A stretch of DNA of 64,000 nt from Lacrimispora algidixylanolytica (GTDB lineage: Bacteria > Bacillota > Clostridia > Lachnospirales > Lachnospiraceae), in NCBI RefSeq assembly GCF_003609635.1, contig NZ_MCIA01000031.1, positions 124,001 to 188,000 on the forward strand, in the 5' to 3' direction. Shown here one piece after another: positions 26,600 to 34,343 of this stretch (positions are counted from its first letter, which is position 1; every line of letters starts with the position of its first letter). Under the pieces are notes generated by a model. It ran no database searches, was not told the origin of the DNA, and saw nothing but the letters and a program-made list of their open reading frames with translations. Both the position numbers and the translations under genes were made by a program.

Positions 26600-26876
26600 G
26601 TTCCCTAGCTTCTTGACTAGTATTTACATTGAATTCATATTGCTTACAGTATTCAATGAAAAAAGAAGGTGAGTCTATTAATTTAATGGCTAACTCATCA
26701 TCTTCTATCACAATATGAAATGTTTTTTCAATTTCAACAATCAGCTGCAATGCAATAAGTGAATCAATATTCAGATTTTCTATTAAATTTCCTTTGAAAA
26801 ATCCATTTTCATCAACTTGGACATCTAATACTTTCTTAAAGATATCCAATAACTTACTCGCAACACTTTCAAACAT
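26589..26876 (-). CDS. Free-standing acyl/peptidyl carrier protein
   Basis: A 95-aa carrier protein with the phosphopantetheine serine S39 in NLNIDSLIALQLIVEIE, a normal DSL motif. The helix EIEKTFHIVIEDDEL that follows is closely like that in the carrier at 33342-33581. It overlaps the tandem transglutaminase-like gene by 11 nt and follows the SDR gene by 12 nt. It is likely loaded by the short acyl-adenylating enzyme at 27779-29194 or by the free A domain. Confidence 0.9.
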   Translation of the reverse strand: MFESVASKLLDIFKKVLDVQVDENGFFKGNLIENLNIDSLIALQLIVEIEKTFHIVIEDDELAIKLIDSPSFFIEYCKQYEFNVNTSQEAREHDE

Positions 26877-26888
26877 ATATCCCGCCCC

Positions 26889-27764
26889 CTAACATTGATT
26901 TTCGTATAAAAATTCTAGTCCTTCTTTATAAGTAGGATAAATAAACTCATAATTCAAAGTCTGTTTTATGAGACTATTATCCATTGCGATATTTAATGTT
27001 CTAAGCCCATGAATACTTAACATGATTCGTTCACTGATCTCCATTTCCTTTTTTAGTTGAACACACGTTGTCTTACTTAAGGCTTCAACATACTGATAAA
27101 ACTCTAATTGATGCACTGGCAAGTCATCACAGAGATTAAAAATTCCTTTCGGAAAGAATTTGGTGCATTTAGTTAGAATATTTATAACATCTTTAATATG
27201 TATTTTGGCTGTATTATTCATGCCATCTCCTATTAAAGTAATCCCCTTAGAACATGCTTGAAATGGATTGGCCTCCTTCTCGCCATATACTTCTCCTAAA
27301 CGAAATATTGCATAGTTTTCTGACAAATTCATAACTGTCTTCTCCATCTCCATCGTGATTTCCCCAAAAGGATGATTAGTAATTGGCTTACTGCTCTCGA
27401 TATGAGGTGTCTGTGTATCTGAATAAACTGCGCTATTACTTGCCACTACCACTGGTATCTTGGGATTCCTTTTAAATTCCTGAAGCAAGTTCTCGGTGCC
27501 TCGTACATAAAGATTATAGGTATTATGATAGGTGGAATGTATTCCTGCCAGATGATACACGAACTCTATATCTTCTGCTATATCACGTAAGCTCACTGGG
27601 TCTGTTAACTCCCCATAGTAAGGAATCAGACCTAACTCAATTAAGGATTGGGCTTTAACCTTCTCTGAAGGTCTAATAAGTCCCCTTATTTTGTATTCGC
27701 TAGCTAGTAACTGCTTACACAATCTACTTCCAATATATCCTGTACAACCTGTTATCAGAATCAT
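26889..27764 (-). CDS. Extended SDR (epimerase/reductase family) with altered active site
   Basis: A 291-aa NAD(P)-binding protein. The nucleotide motif TGCTGYIGSRL begins the protein. Thr/Ser of the active site may be SNSAVYSD. The expected YxxxK is replaced in NHPFGEITMEMEK: Phe stands for Tyr and Thr for Lys. The family includes nucleotide-sugar epimerases, dihydroflavonol reductases and thioester reductases. The changed dyad suggests it is either not a standard oxidoreductase or a binding protein. It is adjacent to the acyl-adenylating enzyme and a carrier gene. Confidence 0.78.
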   Translation of the reverse strand: MILITGCTGYIGSRLCKQLLASEYKIRGLIRPSEKVKAQSLIELGLIPYYGELTDPVSLRDIAEDIEFVYHLAGIHSTYHNTYNLYVRGTENLLQEFKRNPKIPVVVASNSAVYSDTQTPHIESSKPITNHPFGEITMEMEKTVMNLSENYAIFRLGEVYGEKEANPFQACSKGITLIGDGMNNTAKIHIKDVINILTKCTKFFPKGIFNLCDDLPVHQLEFYQYVEALSKTTCVQLKKEMEISERIMLSIHGLRTLNIAMDNSLIKQTLNYEFIYPTYKEGLEFLYENQC

Positions 27765-27778
27765 TTTAGACCTCTCTT

Positions 27779-29194
27779 CTACACACTTCTTTTCTTCTTT
27801 CCATACCTACCCGTATCAATCGAACTTACAAATAGAACTTTCTTTGGTACTTTATAATTTGGCAACGCCGTCTCGCAGCACTTGATAATATCTCGTTCCT
27901 GTAAGGAGTGTCCTTGTTTCATTACAACTTTAACTCCTAACATATCATTGCCTGCATAATTTTGGTACTTGTATGCCACAGCATCCTCAACTGCTTCATT
28001 TTTCATAATTACCTGTTCTACTTCTAACGGATTGACCAGATGTCCAGCTATGTTTATCGTTTCTGTCAGACGTCCTTTAATTTCTAAATAACCCGTTTCA
28101 TTTATTGCTCCAATATCTCCCGTTTTGATCCATCCATCATAGAAAACCTTGTTATTTAATTCTTCATTACGATAATATTTTGAAGAAATCATATCCCCTT
28201 TTACAACAATTTCTCCTTCACCTTCTGTATTCTCATCTATCAAGGAAATCTCACACCCATGAAGTGGCCTTCCCACATATTTTCTCAGACTCGCTATGTC
28301 TGTAGCGTCATTGTATGCAATGGATCCCGCTTCTGAAGAACAGTAAATTGAATGAAGGCCTTGTACTGATTTTTTATAGAAGCTTAGGAAATCTTCTTCA
28401 CTTAAGTAAGAGGAACTAGTGAGACAAAGTCTAACGTTCTTCCAGGTATTTTCCGTACATAATTCGCTATCAGCCATGAGCTTATAATAAAATGGTACTG
28501 CAAAAAAGACAGTAACCTTTTGCGTTATAACATTACTAAGTACCTTCCCTGGTATTGTAGATTTTGAAACAAAAATTCTGGTCCCAGAAAGTAATGCAGG
28601 CATCAGTACCGTATTTAGTGCAGCTGGTAACATTAAGGAAATTGGTGTATAAATAACATCTTTCTCTGATAATCCTAATGCCTCACCAAGAACGAGAATA
28701 TTATTGGCCATATTTTCTTTACTGTACATTACACATTTGGGAAGTCCCGTTGTTCCTGATGTATAAAGCATCTGCATAATATCGTCTGTTGTGTCAATTT
28801 CCCCCTTTCCAGTACAATAGCAAGTATATTCAAGTAATACAGGTATTCTTTCCTTGATATCATTTAGCACCAGTTCTTGTGAAGATATGACTGCATGAGC
28901 GTTACTACTATAAAGCACACTGGTAATAACGTCCGGATGAGTAGAAACATCTATTGGAATCATAATACAATCTAATTCACATAAGGCAAAATATATCCCC
29001 ACAAAATCCATTATTTCGTTTATATATACAACAACCTTATATCTTTTCTTGATTCCACAACGTTCTAATACTAATTTCCACTTATCCATATTTTTTTTAA
29101 TATCTGAATATGTGTATGTATTTTCATCTACTGTAAGTATTATGTAGTCTGGTTTTTCATTTATAAACTTGTATAAAGTCTGAAGTAATCTCAT
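27779..29194 (-). CDS. Short acyl-adenylating enzyme (AMP-dependent ligase)
   Basis: A 471-aa ANL-superfamily enzyme. A3-like MLYTSGTTGLPKCVMYS, YCSSEAGSIAYN in place of the YGPTE loop, WIKTGDIGAINETGYLEIKGR (A7/A8), and the C-terminal lysine region RYGKKKRSV. Shorter than NRPS A domains, and the A4 segment lacks the FD that holds an alpha-amino group, so a carboxylic or non-alpha amino acid substrate is more likely. It probably loads a discrete carrier protein with a starter or capping acid. The next gene is an SDR and the one after that a carrier protein. Confidence 0.87.
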   Translation of the reverse strand: MRLLQTLYKFINEKPDYIILTVDENTYTYSDIKKNMDKWKLVLERCGIKKRYKVVVYINEIMDFVGIYFALCELDCIMIPIDVSTHPDVITSVLYSSNAHAVISSQELVLNDIKERIPVLLEYTCYCTGKGEIDTTDDIMQMLYTSGTTGLPKCVMYSKENMANNILVLGEALGLSEKDVIYTPISLMLPAALNTVLMPALLSGTRIFVSKSTIPGKVLSNVITQKVTVFFAVPFYYKLMADSELCTENTWKNVRLCLTSSSYLSEEDFLSFYKKSVQGLHSIYCSSEAGSIAYNDATDIASLRKYVGRPLHGCEISLIDENTEGEGEIVVKGDMISSKYYRNEELNNKVFYDGWIKTGDIGAINETGYLEIKGRLTETINIAGHLVNPLEVEQVIMKNEAVEDAVAYKYQNYAGNDMLGVKVVMKQGHSLQERDIIKCCETALPNYKVPKKVLFVSSIDTGRYGKKKRSV

Positions 29195-29247
29195 ATTTCA
29201 TGCTCCTTAACCTAAAATATTGCAAACCCTAGATAGTACCTCCTAAA

Positions 29248-29877
29248 TTACCAGTCAAATATTACTTCTTTACTTAGGCCAGCTTTTCGAAAATATTCAA
29301 TATTTTCTGTATGCACATGTGGCAGTGTAACCTCATCCATTGTTACCACACCATTCTTCAGTAATGTTTCAGCCTGGGTAAAAGAATCATAGTTATCCCA
29401 ACTTATTCTTTCTTCCATGATAGATTTCCATGACACTGGATTTTGTAATTCTATTTTTACCCCATTGTCAGATTGTATTACTTCTTCAAATTCCCATACC
29501 TGTAGCATTATTTTTTCCATCATTCCATGTGTATCTGCTAATGAAACAGGTATGTCGGATAACAAAATTTGTTTAGTGAACTCATTAACCAAGCTGATAA
29601 TAGGCAAGAATAATCCACTGTCGACGTCAACATCAAATGTACTGTATACTTTACAGCAACCATATTCATCTTGATTATCTGTTATAGGAGAGGTAACCAC
29701 CTTTTGACCTTTTTTCAGATGTAGTGATGGGATTTCTTCGTTTACCACAGATACAGAAAATAAACAATACAATTCTTTGTAAAGAATTGTATCGTTAAAA
29801 AAGAAATTCTTTTGTTCAGTTGCTAATGTCATAAGATTATGTAGTTTTTTACGATTAATTAATTTTTTCATACTCAT
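29248..29877 (-). CDS. Unknown protein, 209 aa
   Basis: I do not recognise this family. It is a soluble protein without signal peptide or membrane helix. Visible elements are a basic N-terminus (MSMKKLINRKKLHN), a block DNQDEYGCCKVYSTFDVDVDSG and a mid-helix VWEFEEVIQ. A C-terminal segment VTLPHVHTENIEYF has two nearby histidines. It lies directly between the DUF-like paralogue at 29889-30572 and the ligase, suggesting it functions with one of them. Confidence 0.7.
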   Translation of the reverse strand: MSMKKLINRKKLHNLMTLATEQKNFFFNDTILYKELYCLFSVSVVNEEIPSLHLKKGQKVVTSPITDNQDEYGCCKVYSTFDVDVDSGLFLPIISLVNEFTKQILLSDIPVSLADTHGMMEKIMLQVWEFEEVIQSDNGVKIELQNPVSWKSIMEERISWDNYDSFTQAETLLKNGVVTMDEVTLPHVHTENIEYFRKAGLSKEVIFDW

Positions 29878-29888
29878 CCCGATTCACT

Positions 29889-30572
29889 CTAATGATGATC
29901 TACAATGTATACGTATCTTCCACCAACTCTTGGCGAATGGAAGTTTGGCATCCAACCATGAGCACAGAATTTAGAATTAGAATCAATACCAGCAATTACA
30001 ATACCCTTTCCTTCATATCTGGTATTTGGTAACCAGGTCTTACATTCTTTTTCTGGATACTCTCCAGTTAAATATTTCATTCTTGCAAGAAATACCATAT
30101 ATCGTTCTATGCTTATATTTAACTTTTCATCATCTTTATACTGTTTTGAGATTTCACGTGGTGTGCGATCTAAAAAGTCTGGCTCTGGACTCTTCTTAGT
30201 AGAAAACCAGAAATCAGCATATTCTGTATTTAATGTTACTAGTGGATCATGAAAGGCCCAACAATCCATATGAAACATCTTTCCAAGGGTTACTACATCA
30301 ATTCCACTTGGTAAACACAATAATATTTCATCATTAGCCTCTACTTCTTTTATCTCTTCTTCTGTAAAATAAGGAAGAGTCAAACGAAATGGTTTTCCTG
30401 TAAGAGTTTCAATCCCCATATTTTTATACCAGACTTCCATCTCATCTCTTACTTTTTCTGGTGTGGTTAATACTTCTTCACTCTGTAGTGTATGCAGTAA
30501 ATCATTCTTTACAACAAAACCATCTTTGATTAACTGCATTACTAAGTTAGTTCCTTTTTTTTCATCGATCAT
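29889..30572 (-). CDS. Unknown family, paralogue of the gene at 22716-23402
   Basis: A 227-aa protein that shares length and block order with 22716-23402: EMEVWYKNMGI, LTGKPFRL, FTEEEIKEVEANDEILLCLP, YMVFLARMKYL and the C-terminal CAHGWMPNFHSPRVGGRY. The two are clearly a duplicated pair, diverged by roughly half their residues by eye. No known cofactor motif. It overlaps etfA by one base. Presence of two copies in one operon suggests two similar steps or a heterodimer. Confidence 0.75.
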   Translation of the reverse strand: MIDEKKGTNLVMQLIKDGFVVKNDLLHTLQSEEVLTTPEKVRDEMEVWYKNMGIETLTGKPFRLTLPYFTEEEIKEVEANDEILLCLPSGIDVVTLGKMFHMDCWAFHDPLVTLNTEYADFWFSTKKSPEPDFLDRTPREISKQYKDDEKLNISIERYMVFLARMKYLTGEYPEKECKTWLPNTRYEGKGIVIAGIDSNSKFCAHGWMPNFHSPRVGGRYVYIVDHH

Positions 30573-31561
30573 CAGGTATCTTTACCTCCTAAATAATTAA
30601 TCATATAGTTAGCTACTTCATACATATCACCAACGATACCATAATCTGCATGTTGAAATATACTTGCATATGGATCATTATTAACTGCAATAATCTTTTT
30701 CACATGTTCGATTCCCTGCATATGTTGAGGGGAACCAGAAATTCCAAATCCAATATATATATCTGCAAATATTTGAGTACCTGTCGAACCGATTTGACAA
30801 TTCTGAGGGAGAATCTGCCTATTTATAAGTTCTCTAGTCCCTCCTATTGCAGCATGATTTAACAATCTTGATAACTTTTCAAATAGATCCATATCTGATT
30901 TATCGTGAATACCGTTACCCAATCCAATAACAATCTGCGACTTATCCAAATTAATGGATTCTAGTTCTTTCATTATCTTAATTGCCTGATTATCTCGGAT
31001 TAACAATATTCTATCTGTAATATCATGAATTTCAGGAAATGTAAGATTTCTTTCTAAGTTATAAGTTCCTTTTTCATCTAGTATTGTTGCCATCACTGGT
31101 CTTGATCTGTGAACCGAAATTTGGGCATAAGCATTATTGGAGAAAACTGTTCTAACCATATTAATCCGTCCAGAATCTTCATCATATTTAAAGTCAGAAC
31201 AAGCAGCACATAGCCCTGTATGTAAACTATAAGCAACTTTAGGAAAAAGAATCCTATAGCAGGAACTATTAGTGGCCCAGGCTACTTCTGGGTTGATTTC
31301 TTTCAAAAAGCATACCAGATTATCTATTTCCTCCTTGAGAAACAGTAGTTTATTTTTTTCATTTAAGGTCACAAAGTAGATTTCATCTACTTCTATTGTT
31401 TTTAGATACTCAATAAAACTTTCAGAATTCTGTTCCATTACAATTGCTATAATTCTATATCCATATTGCTTCTTTAGCATTTGCGCCATATATAATATCT
31501 TTTGTGAATTCGATGTGGGTACTCCATCTTTGTGTTCAATAAATATACATAATTTTTTCAT
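30572..31561 (-). CDS. etfA: Electron transfer flavoprotein alpha subunit
   Basis: A 329-aa protein with the C-terminal FAD domain of ETF alpha: GGTRELINRQILP, QIGSTGTQIFADIYIGFGIS, GSPQHMQGIEHVKKIIAVNN and FQHADYGIVGDMYEV. It overlaps etfB by 4 nt. EtfAB shuttles electrons from flavin dehydrogenases. The only such dehydrogenase seen in this operon is the DAO-family protein at 23425-24582, so the pair probably re-oxidises that enzyme. No acyl-CoA dehydrogenase is nearby, so a beta-oxidation role is not supported. Confidence 0.95.
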   Translation of the reverse strand: MKKLCIFIEHKDGVPTSNSQKILYMAQMLKKQYGYRIIAIVMEQNSESFIEYLKTIEVDEIYFVTLNEKNKLLFLKEEIDNLVCFLKEINPEVAWATNSSCYRILFPKVAYSLHTGLCAACSDFKYDEDSGRINMVRTVFSNNAYAQISVHRSRPVMATILDEKGTYNLERNLTFPEIHDITDRILLIRDNQAIKIMKELESINLDKSQIVIGLGNGIHDKSDMDLFEKLSRLLNHAAIGGTRELINRQILPQNCQIGSTGTQIFADIYIGFGISGSPQHMQGIEHVKKIIAVNNDPYASIFQHADYGIVGDMYEVANYMINYLGGKDT

Positions 31562-32337
31562 AGGCTTTCACCAAGAATAACCTTCATAAGCATCCCCATC
31601 TTTTCTTCACTAAAAACTATATTTTGCTGTTTTCTTCTAGTAACAAAATTCTTTTCATGAAGTGATATTACTTTTGTATAAGATCCTTTCTGCCCAACAA
31701 CTTCGTCTTTGACTTTTAAGTCTTTACTTGTTAATATTTCAACCTCTTTAGATTCAGAATCTATAATATTTTTTATCGCTGGCAAGTTAACATAGTCTTT
31801 TGGACCTTGTGTTACTGTGCACAGTAATTTATCCTTTTCCGTCATCTTTACTCTGTCGGATTCCACCTCACAAGTCACTTCAAAACAATCCTCTTTACGT
31901 AGTATTTCCACAATATTAGAATAAGAAGAAACTCCTAATGCCATTGCTAATGAATGAGGGACTTGACCAGTTTCACTGTCCAACGTTTTATCCCCACAGA
32001 GAATCATACTATAATCGGAGAAATAGTTTCGAATCAATTCTCCCAATGCATAGGAGGTCGCATAAGTATCAGAACCTGCTAGTGTTTTACTTGATAATAA
32101 AACAGCTCTATCCACTCCATAAGAATATAATAGTCTAACCTGGGATTTTGCATTTAATGGTCCCATAGAGATTGTAATCACCTTGAATCCATACATCTGC
32201 TTTAACTTCATAGCCCATGCTAAAGCCATGAGATCAACAGGATTATGAAACATATCATTGCTTCCGCTATTGGCAGATGTCTTTCGTTTTTCCAAATTAT
32301 AATTCTTTACTTGTTTTACGCAAACAATAATATACAT
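31558..32337 (-). CDS. etfB: Electron transfer flavoprotein beta subunit
   Basis: A 259-aa protein. N-terminal MYIIVCVKQVKNYN and NPVDLMALAWAMKLK are typical of ETF beta; GADxxD-like ILCGDKTLDSETGQVPHSLA marks the nucleotide-binding part. It forms a heterodimer with the EtfA encoded next. Cytoplasmic. The order etfB-etfA within a secondary-metabolite operon is unusual and ties electron transfer to product formation. Whether this Etf bifurcates electrons cannot be told from the sequence. Confidence 0.95.
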   Translation of the reverse strand: MYIIVCVKQVKNYNLEKRKTSANSGSNDMFHNPVDLMALAWAMKLKQMYGFKVITISMGPLNAKSQVRLLYSYGVDRAVLLSSKTLAGSDTYATSYALGELIRNYFSDYSMILCGDKTLDSETGQVPHSLAMALGVSSYSNIVEILRKEDCFEVTCEVESDRVKMTEKDKLLCTVTQGPKDYVNLPAIKNIIDSESKEVEILTSKDLKVKDEVVGQKGSYTKVISLHEKNFVTRRKQQNIVFSEEKMGMLMKVILGESL

Positions 32338-32362
32338 ATTTTTCTCTCTTTCAAACAGATCT

Positions 32363-33331
32363 TCAGCCTTCTAAGTCTTCTGTACAACATCTTACAATTT
32401 CTTGACTTATCTTCTCTTCTTTAATCGCTATTTTACGTATCAGGTCTACTACATTATCAATGTAACCTTTCTTTTTTGAAAGAACACTTTTAACATACAA
32501 TCCTTTAAAAGAATCCCAGCTGGTTCTAACCTCCGCTAATTCCGATATAACAGAAGAAAATAGTTCTGTTTTGTGTTTTTGATTAAAATATTCTAAGCCT
32601 TTCATAAAGTTATGCCGACTATTACATACTTCTGTAACATATAATAAAAAGTATGATTTCGACACTATCTTAGCTACTTCTTTCAGATCATCTGTATCCC
32701 AGCAGTGAAGGATATGATCCGCGAGTTTGTTGATATCCTCTGTTTTATTCGGATTATTATTCCGAAAAACACGAAAAAAGTATGCAAGTTCATCTTTATA
32801 TCCTTTCCCCACTGCATTGTTATTACTTAGTAAAATTAGCTTATAGTATTTATCAAACAAATACTGTATATCAATCCTGCAAAGTCCCTCAGAATGAAAC
32901 GAACCATCACTACATATTAATTCATGATTCTCTTCATCAATATCACAAATCAGAAAGCAGTGTGGCCGGATTTGAAAGTATTTATTCCATGGAACTTCAT
33001 TTGAGTACATGGTAGCTACTACTGGGTTTTTTTTATCTAATTCTTCTGTTATTGTACTTTTGAATGTCTCTATATCATCGAATCTGCACAGATTTAAAGA
33101 TATGCCACAAATATCGGTCCATACATCTCCTCTATCATATCTGTTACCAACACCAAAAGTCATCTCCTCAAAAGTGTCTGGATGTTTACTTTCATTAATA
33201 AAATTGAATTCCGTCCAAAATACTGGCAGATAATTAACTTGCCAGTATTCACTTACCGGTCCTAAAACATTATTCTGGTAACAGTCATACTTTCCATAAA
33301 ACTTAGGTTTTATATCAACCAACTTAATCAC
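32363..33331 (-). CDS. BtrH-like/papain-fold acyltransferase candidate (Cys-His-Asp)
   Basis: A 322-aa protein with a putative triad of Cys17 (KYDCYQNNVLG), His124 (RPHCFLICDI) and Asp142 (ICSDGSF). NPVVATMYSNEVPWNKYF before the His aligns by eye with SNPVAIISSTYYIPWYEQYY in the 21616-22647 paralogue, which is good evidence that the two are homologous. The C-terminal half is helical. It follows a carrier protein gene by 10 nt, so it is a strong candidate to transfer the acyl group held by that carrier. Confidence 0.58.
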   Translation of the reverse strand: MIKLVDIKPKFYGKYDCYQNNVLGPVSEYWQVNYLPVFWTEFNFINESKHPDTFEEMTFGVGNRYDRGDVWTDICGISLNLCRFDDIETFKSTITEELDKKNPVVATMYSNEVPWNKYFQIRPHCFLICDIDEENHELICSDGSFHSEGLCRIDIQYLFDKYYKLILLSNNNAVGKGYKDELAYFFRVFRNNNPNKTEDINKLADHILHCWDTDDLKEVAKIVSKSYFLLYVTEVCNSRHNFMKGLEYFNQKHKTELFSSVISELAEVRTSWDSFKGLYVKSVLSKKKGYIDNVVDLIRKIAIKEEKISQEIVRCCTEDLEG

Positions 33332-33341
33332 CTGACCTAAA

Positions 33342-33581
33342 TTAATTTTTATTAATAAGTTTACCTATTACATATTCAATAAAAGAATCGACTGTAGAAA
33401 ACTTAAAAGCAGATAACATTTCATCTTCAAATTCAATATGAAATGTTTCTTCTAATTCAAGAATCATTTTAACAAACATAATTGACTCTATTAAATTAAA
33501 ATCCATTTTACGATCCACTTCAATAAATTTACTAATAATAGACAATACTTTTTCTTTTTGAGTATTATTCTCTTCTATCAT
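33342..33581 (-). CDS. Free-standing carrier protein with an IES motif
   Basis: A 79-aa carrier protein. The candidate phosphopantetheine serine is S33 in DFNLIESIMFVKMILELEE, where Glu replaces the Asp of DSL. The recognition helix LELEETFHIEFEDEM resembles that of the carrier at 26589-26876. It is the first structural gene after loaP. A good GGAGG-type site lies before the ATG (33581). Whether it is loaded by the free A domain or the short ligase cannot be read from sequence. Confidence 0.82.
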   Translation of the reverse strand: MIEENNTQKEKVLSIISKFIEVDRKMDFNLIESIMFVKMILELEETFHIEFEDEMLSAFKFSTVDSFIEYVIGKLINKN

Positions 33582-33613
33582 TGTTACCTCCTCAATGTTG
33601 TAAAGTATTCTAC

Positions 33614-34180
33614 CTATGGTAGTTTTATAGGAATATCAAGTCCAACTGTAATTGGAACACATTTTCCCATAATATCAATGTTTATGATAGCTTTCCGCCG
33701 AGAGCGGTCAATTTTCTTAATAATGCTCTCTCTACCTTTTAGTGGTCCTTTTATCACAATCGTTTTATTCCCTTTTATCAGACCTGTTGATGCTTCAATG
33801 CAATAATCCATGTTACAAAAGCTTTGCAACATAGATTTTTCGTGTTCCCTCATAACAAATTCGTAAGAGTCACCATATTTTAAAAGTTTTAATGGGGCAT
33901 CGTAGTAGTGGATAAATTCCTTAATTATTGAAATAAATTTCACACCATCGAGCTTACTCTCAACAAATACATATCCTGGGTAAAGAATTTTATTTTCCAT
34001 TTGTATATATCCATTTGAATATTTATGAAATATTTCCAGCTTTGGTAAGAATGGAAGGATTATTTCTTTATTAAAGTATGTTTGAAGTTGATTTATCACC
34101 TTATTCTCATACCCAACTTTAACAAAAAGAACATACCAATCATTCTCCTTAGTCTCTTCTTTTACTCTAATATCGTCCAA
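33614..34180 (-). CDS. loaP: NusG-family processive antiterminator (LoaP type), TTG start
   Basis: A 188-aa NusG paralogue. NGN domain starts at WYVLFVKVGYENKVINQL, about residue 15; KOW-like C-terminal part is GNKTIVIKGPLKGRESIIKK. The start codon is TTG; no ATG is in frame before the NGN domain. LoaP proteins are known to associate with RNA polymerase at leader hairpins and let it pass terminators in long antibiotic operons of Firmicutes. Position as first gene of a 34-kb same-direction run that contains terminator hairpins fits exactly. RfaH-like is an alternative name for the same superfamily. Confidence 0.87.
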   Translation of the reverse strand: MDDIRVKEETKENDWYVLFVKVGYENKVINQLQTYFNKEIILPFLPKLEIFHKYSNGYIQMENKILYPGYVFVESKLDGVKFISIIKEFIHYYDAPLKLLKYGDSYEFVMREHEKSMLQSFCNMDYCIEASTGLIKGNKTIVIKGPLKGRESIIKKIDRSRRKAIINIDIMGKCVPITVGLDIPIKLP

Positions 34181-34343
34181 TTAAATAGCTTCGCCCTTTC
34201 ACATTATTCATTTTTAATGAAATCATGTTACCAATAATAATCTCTATAATCCTATCCTTCCCTCAACGCGCCAGGCACCGATTAAGTTAAGATAGTACTT
34301 TCTAGTACAGTTATATTCTACAAGATATCTCAACCTTTTTGAA
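34181..34343 (-). promoter_or_regulatory. loaP leader region
   Basis: About 160 nt of untranslated sequence before loaP. A small hairpin GTACT-TTCT-AGTAC lies at 34295-34308 and a GC-rich patch at about 34266-34280 stands out in AT-rich surroundings. LoaP proteins act through leader RNA hairpins, so one of these could be the recognition site, but I cannot match it to a known one. Confidence 0.3.

Noticed and set aside
30572-32337. Etf of a butyrate or beta-oxidation pathway
   Set aside because: No acyl-CoA dehydrogenase, crotonase or thiolase gene is nearby; all neighbours belong to the biosynthetic operon.
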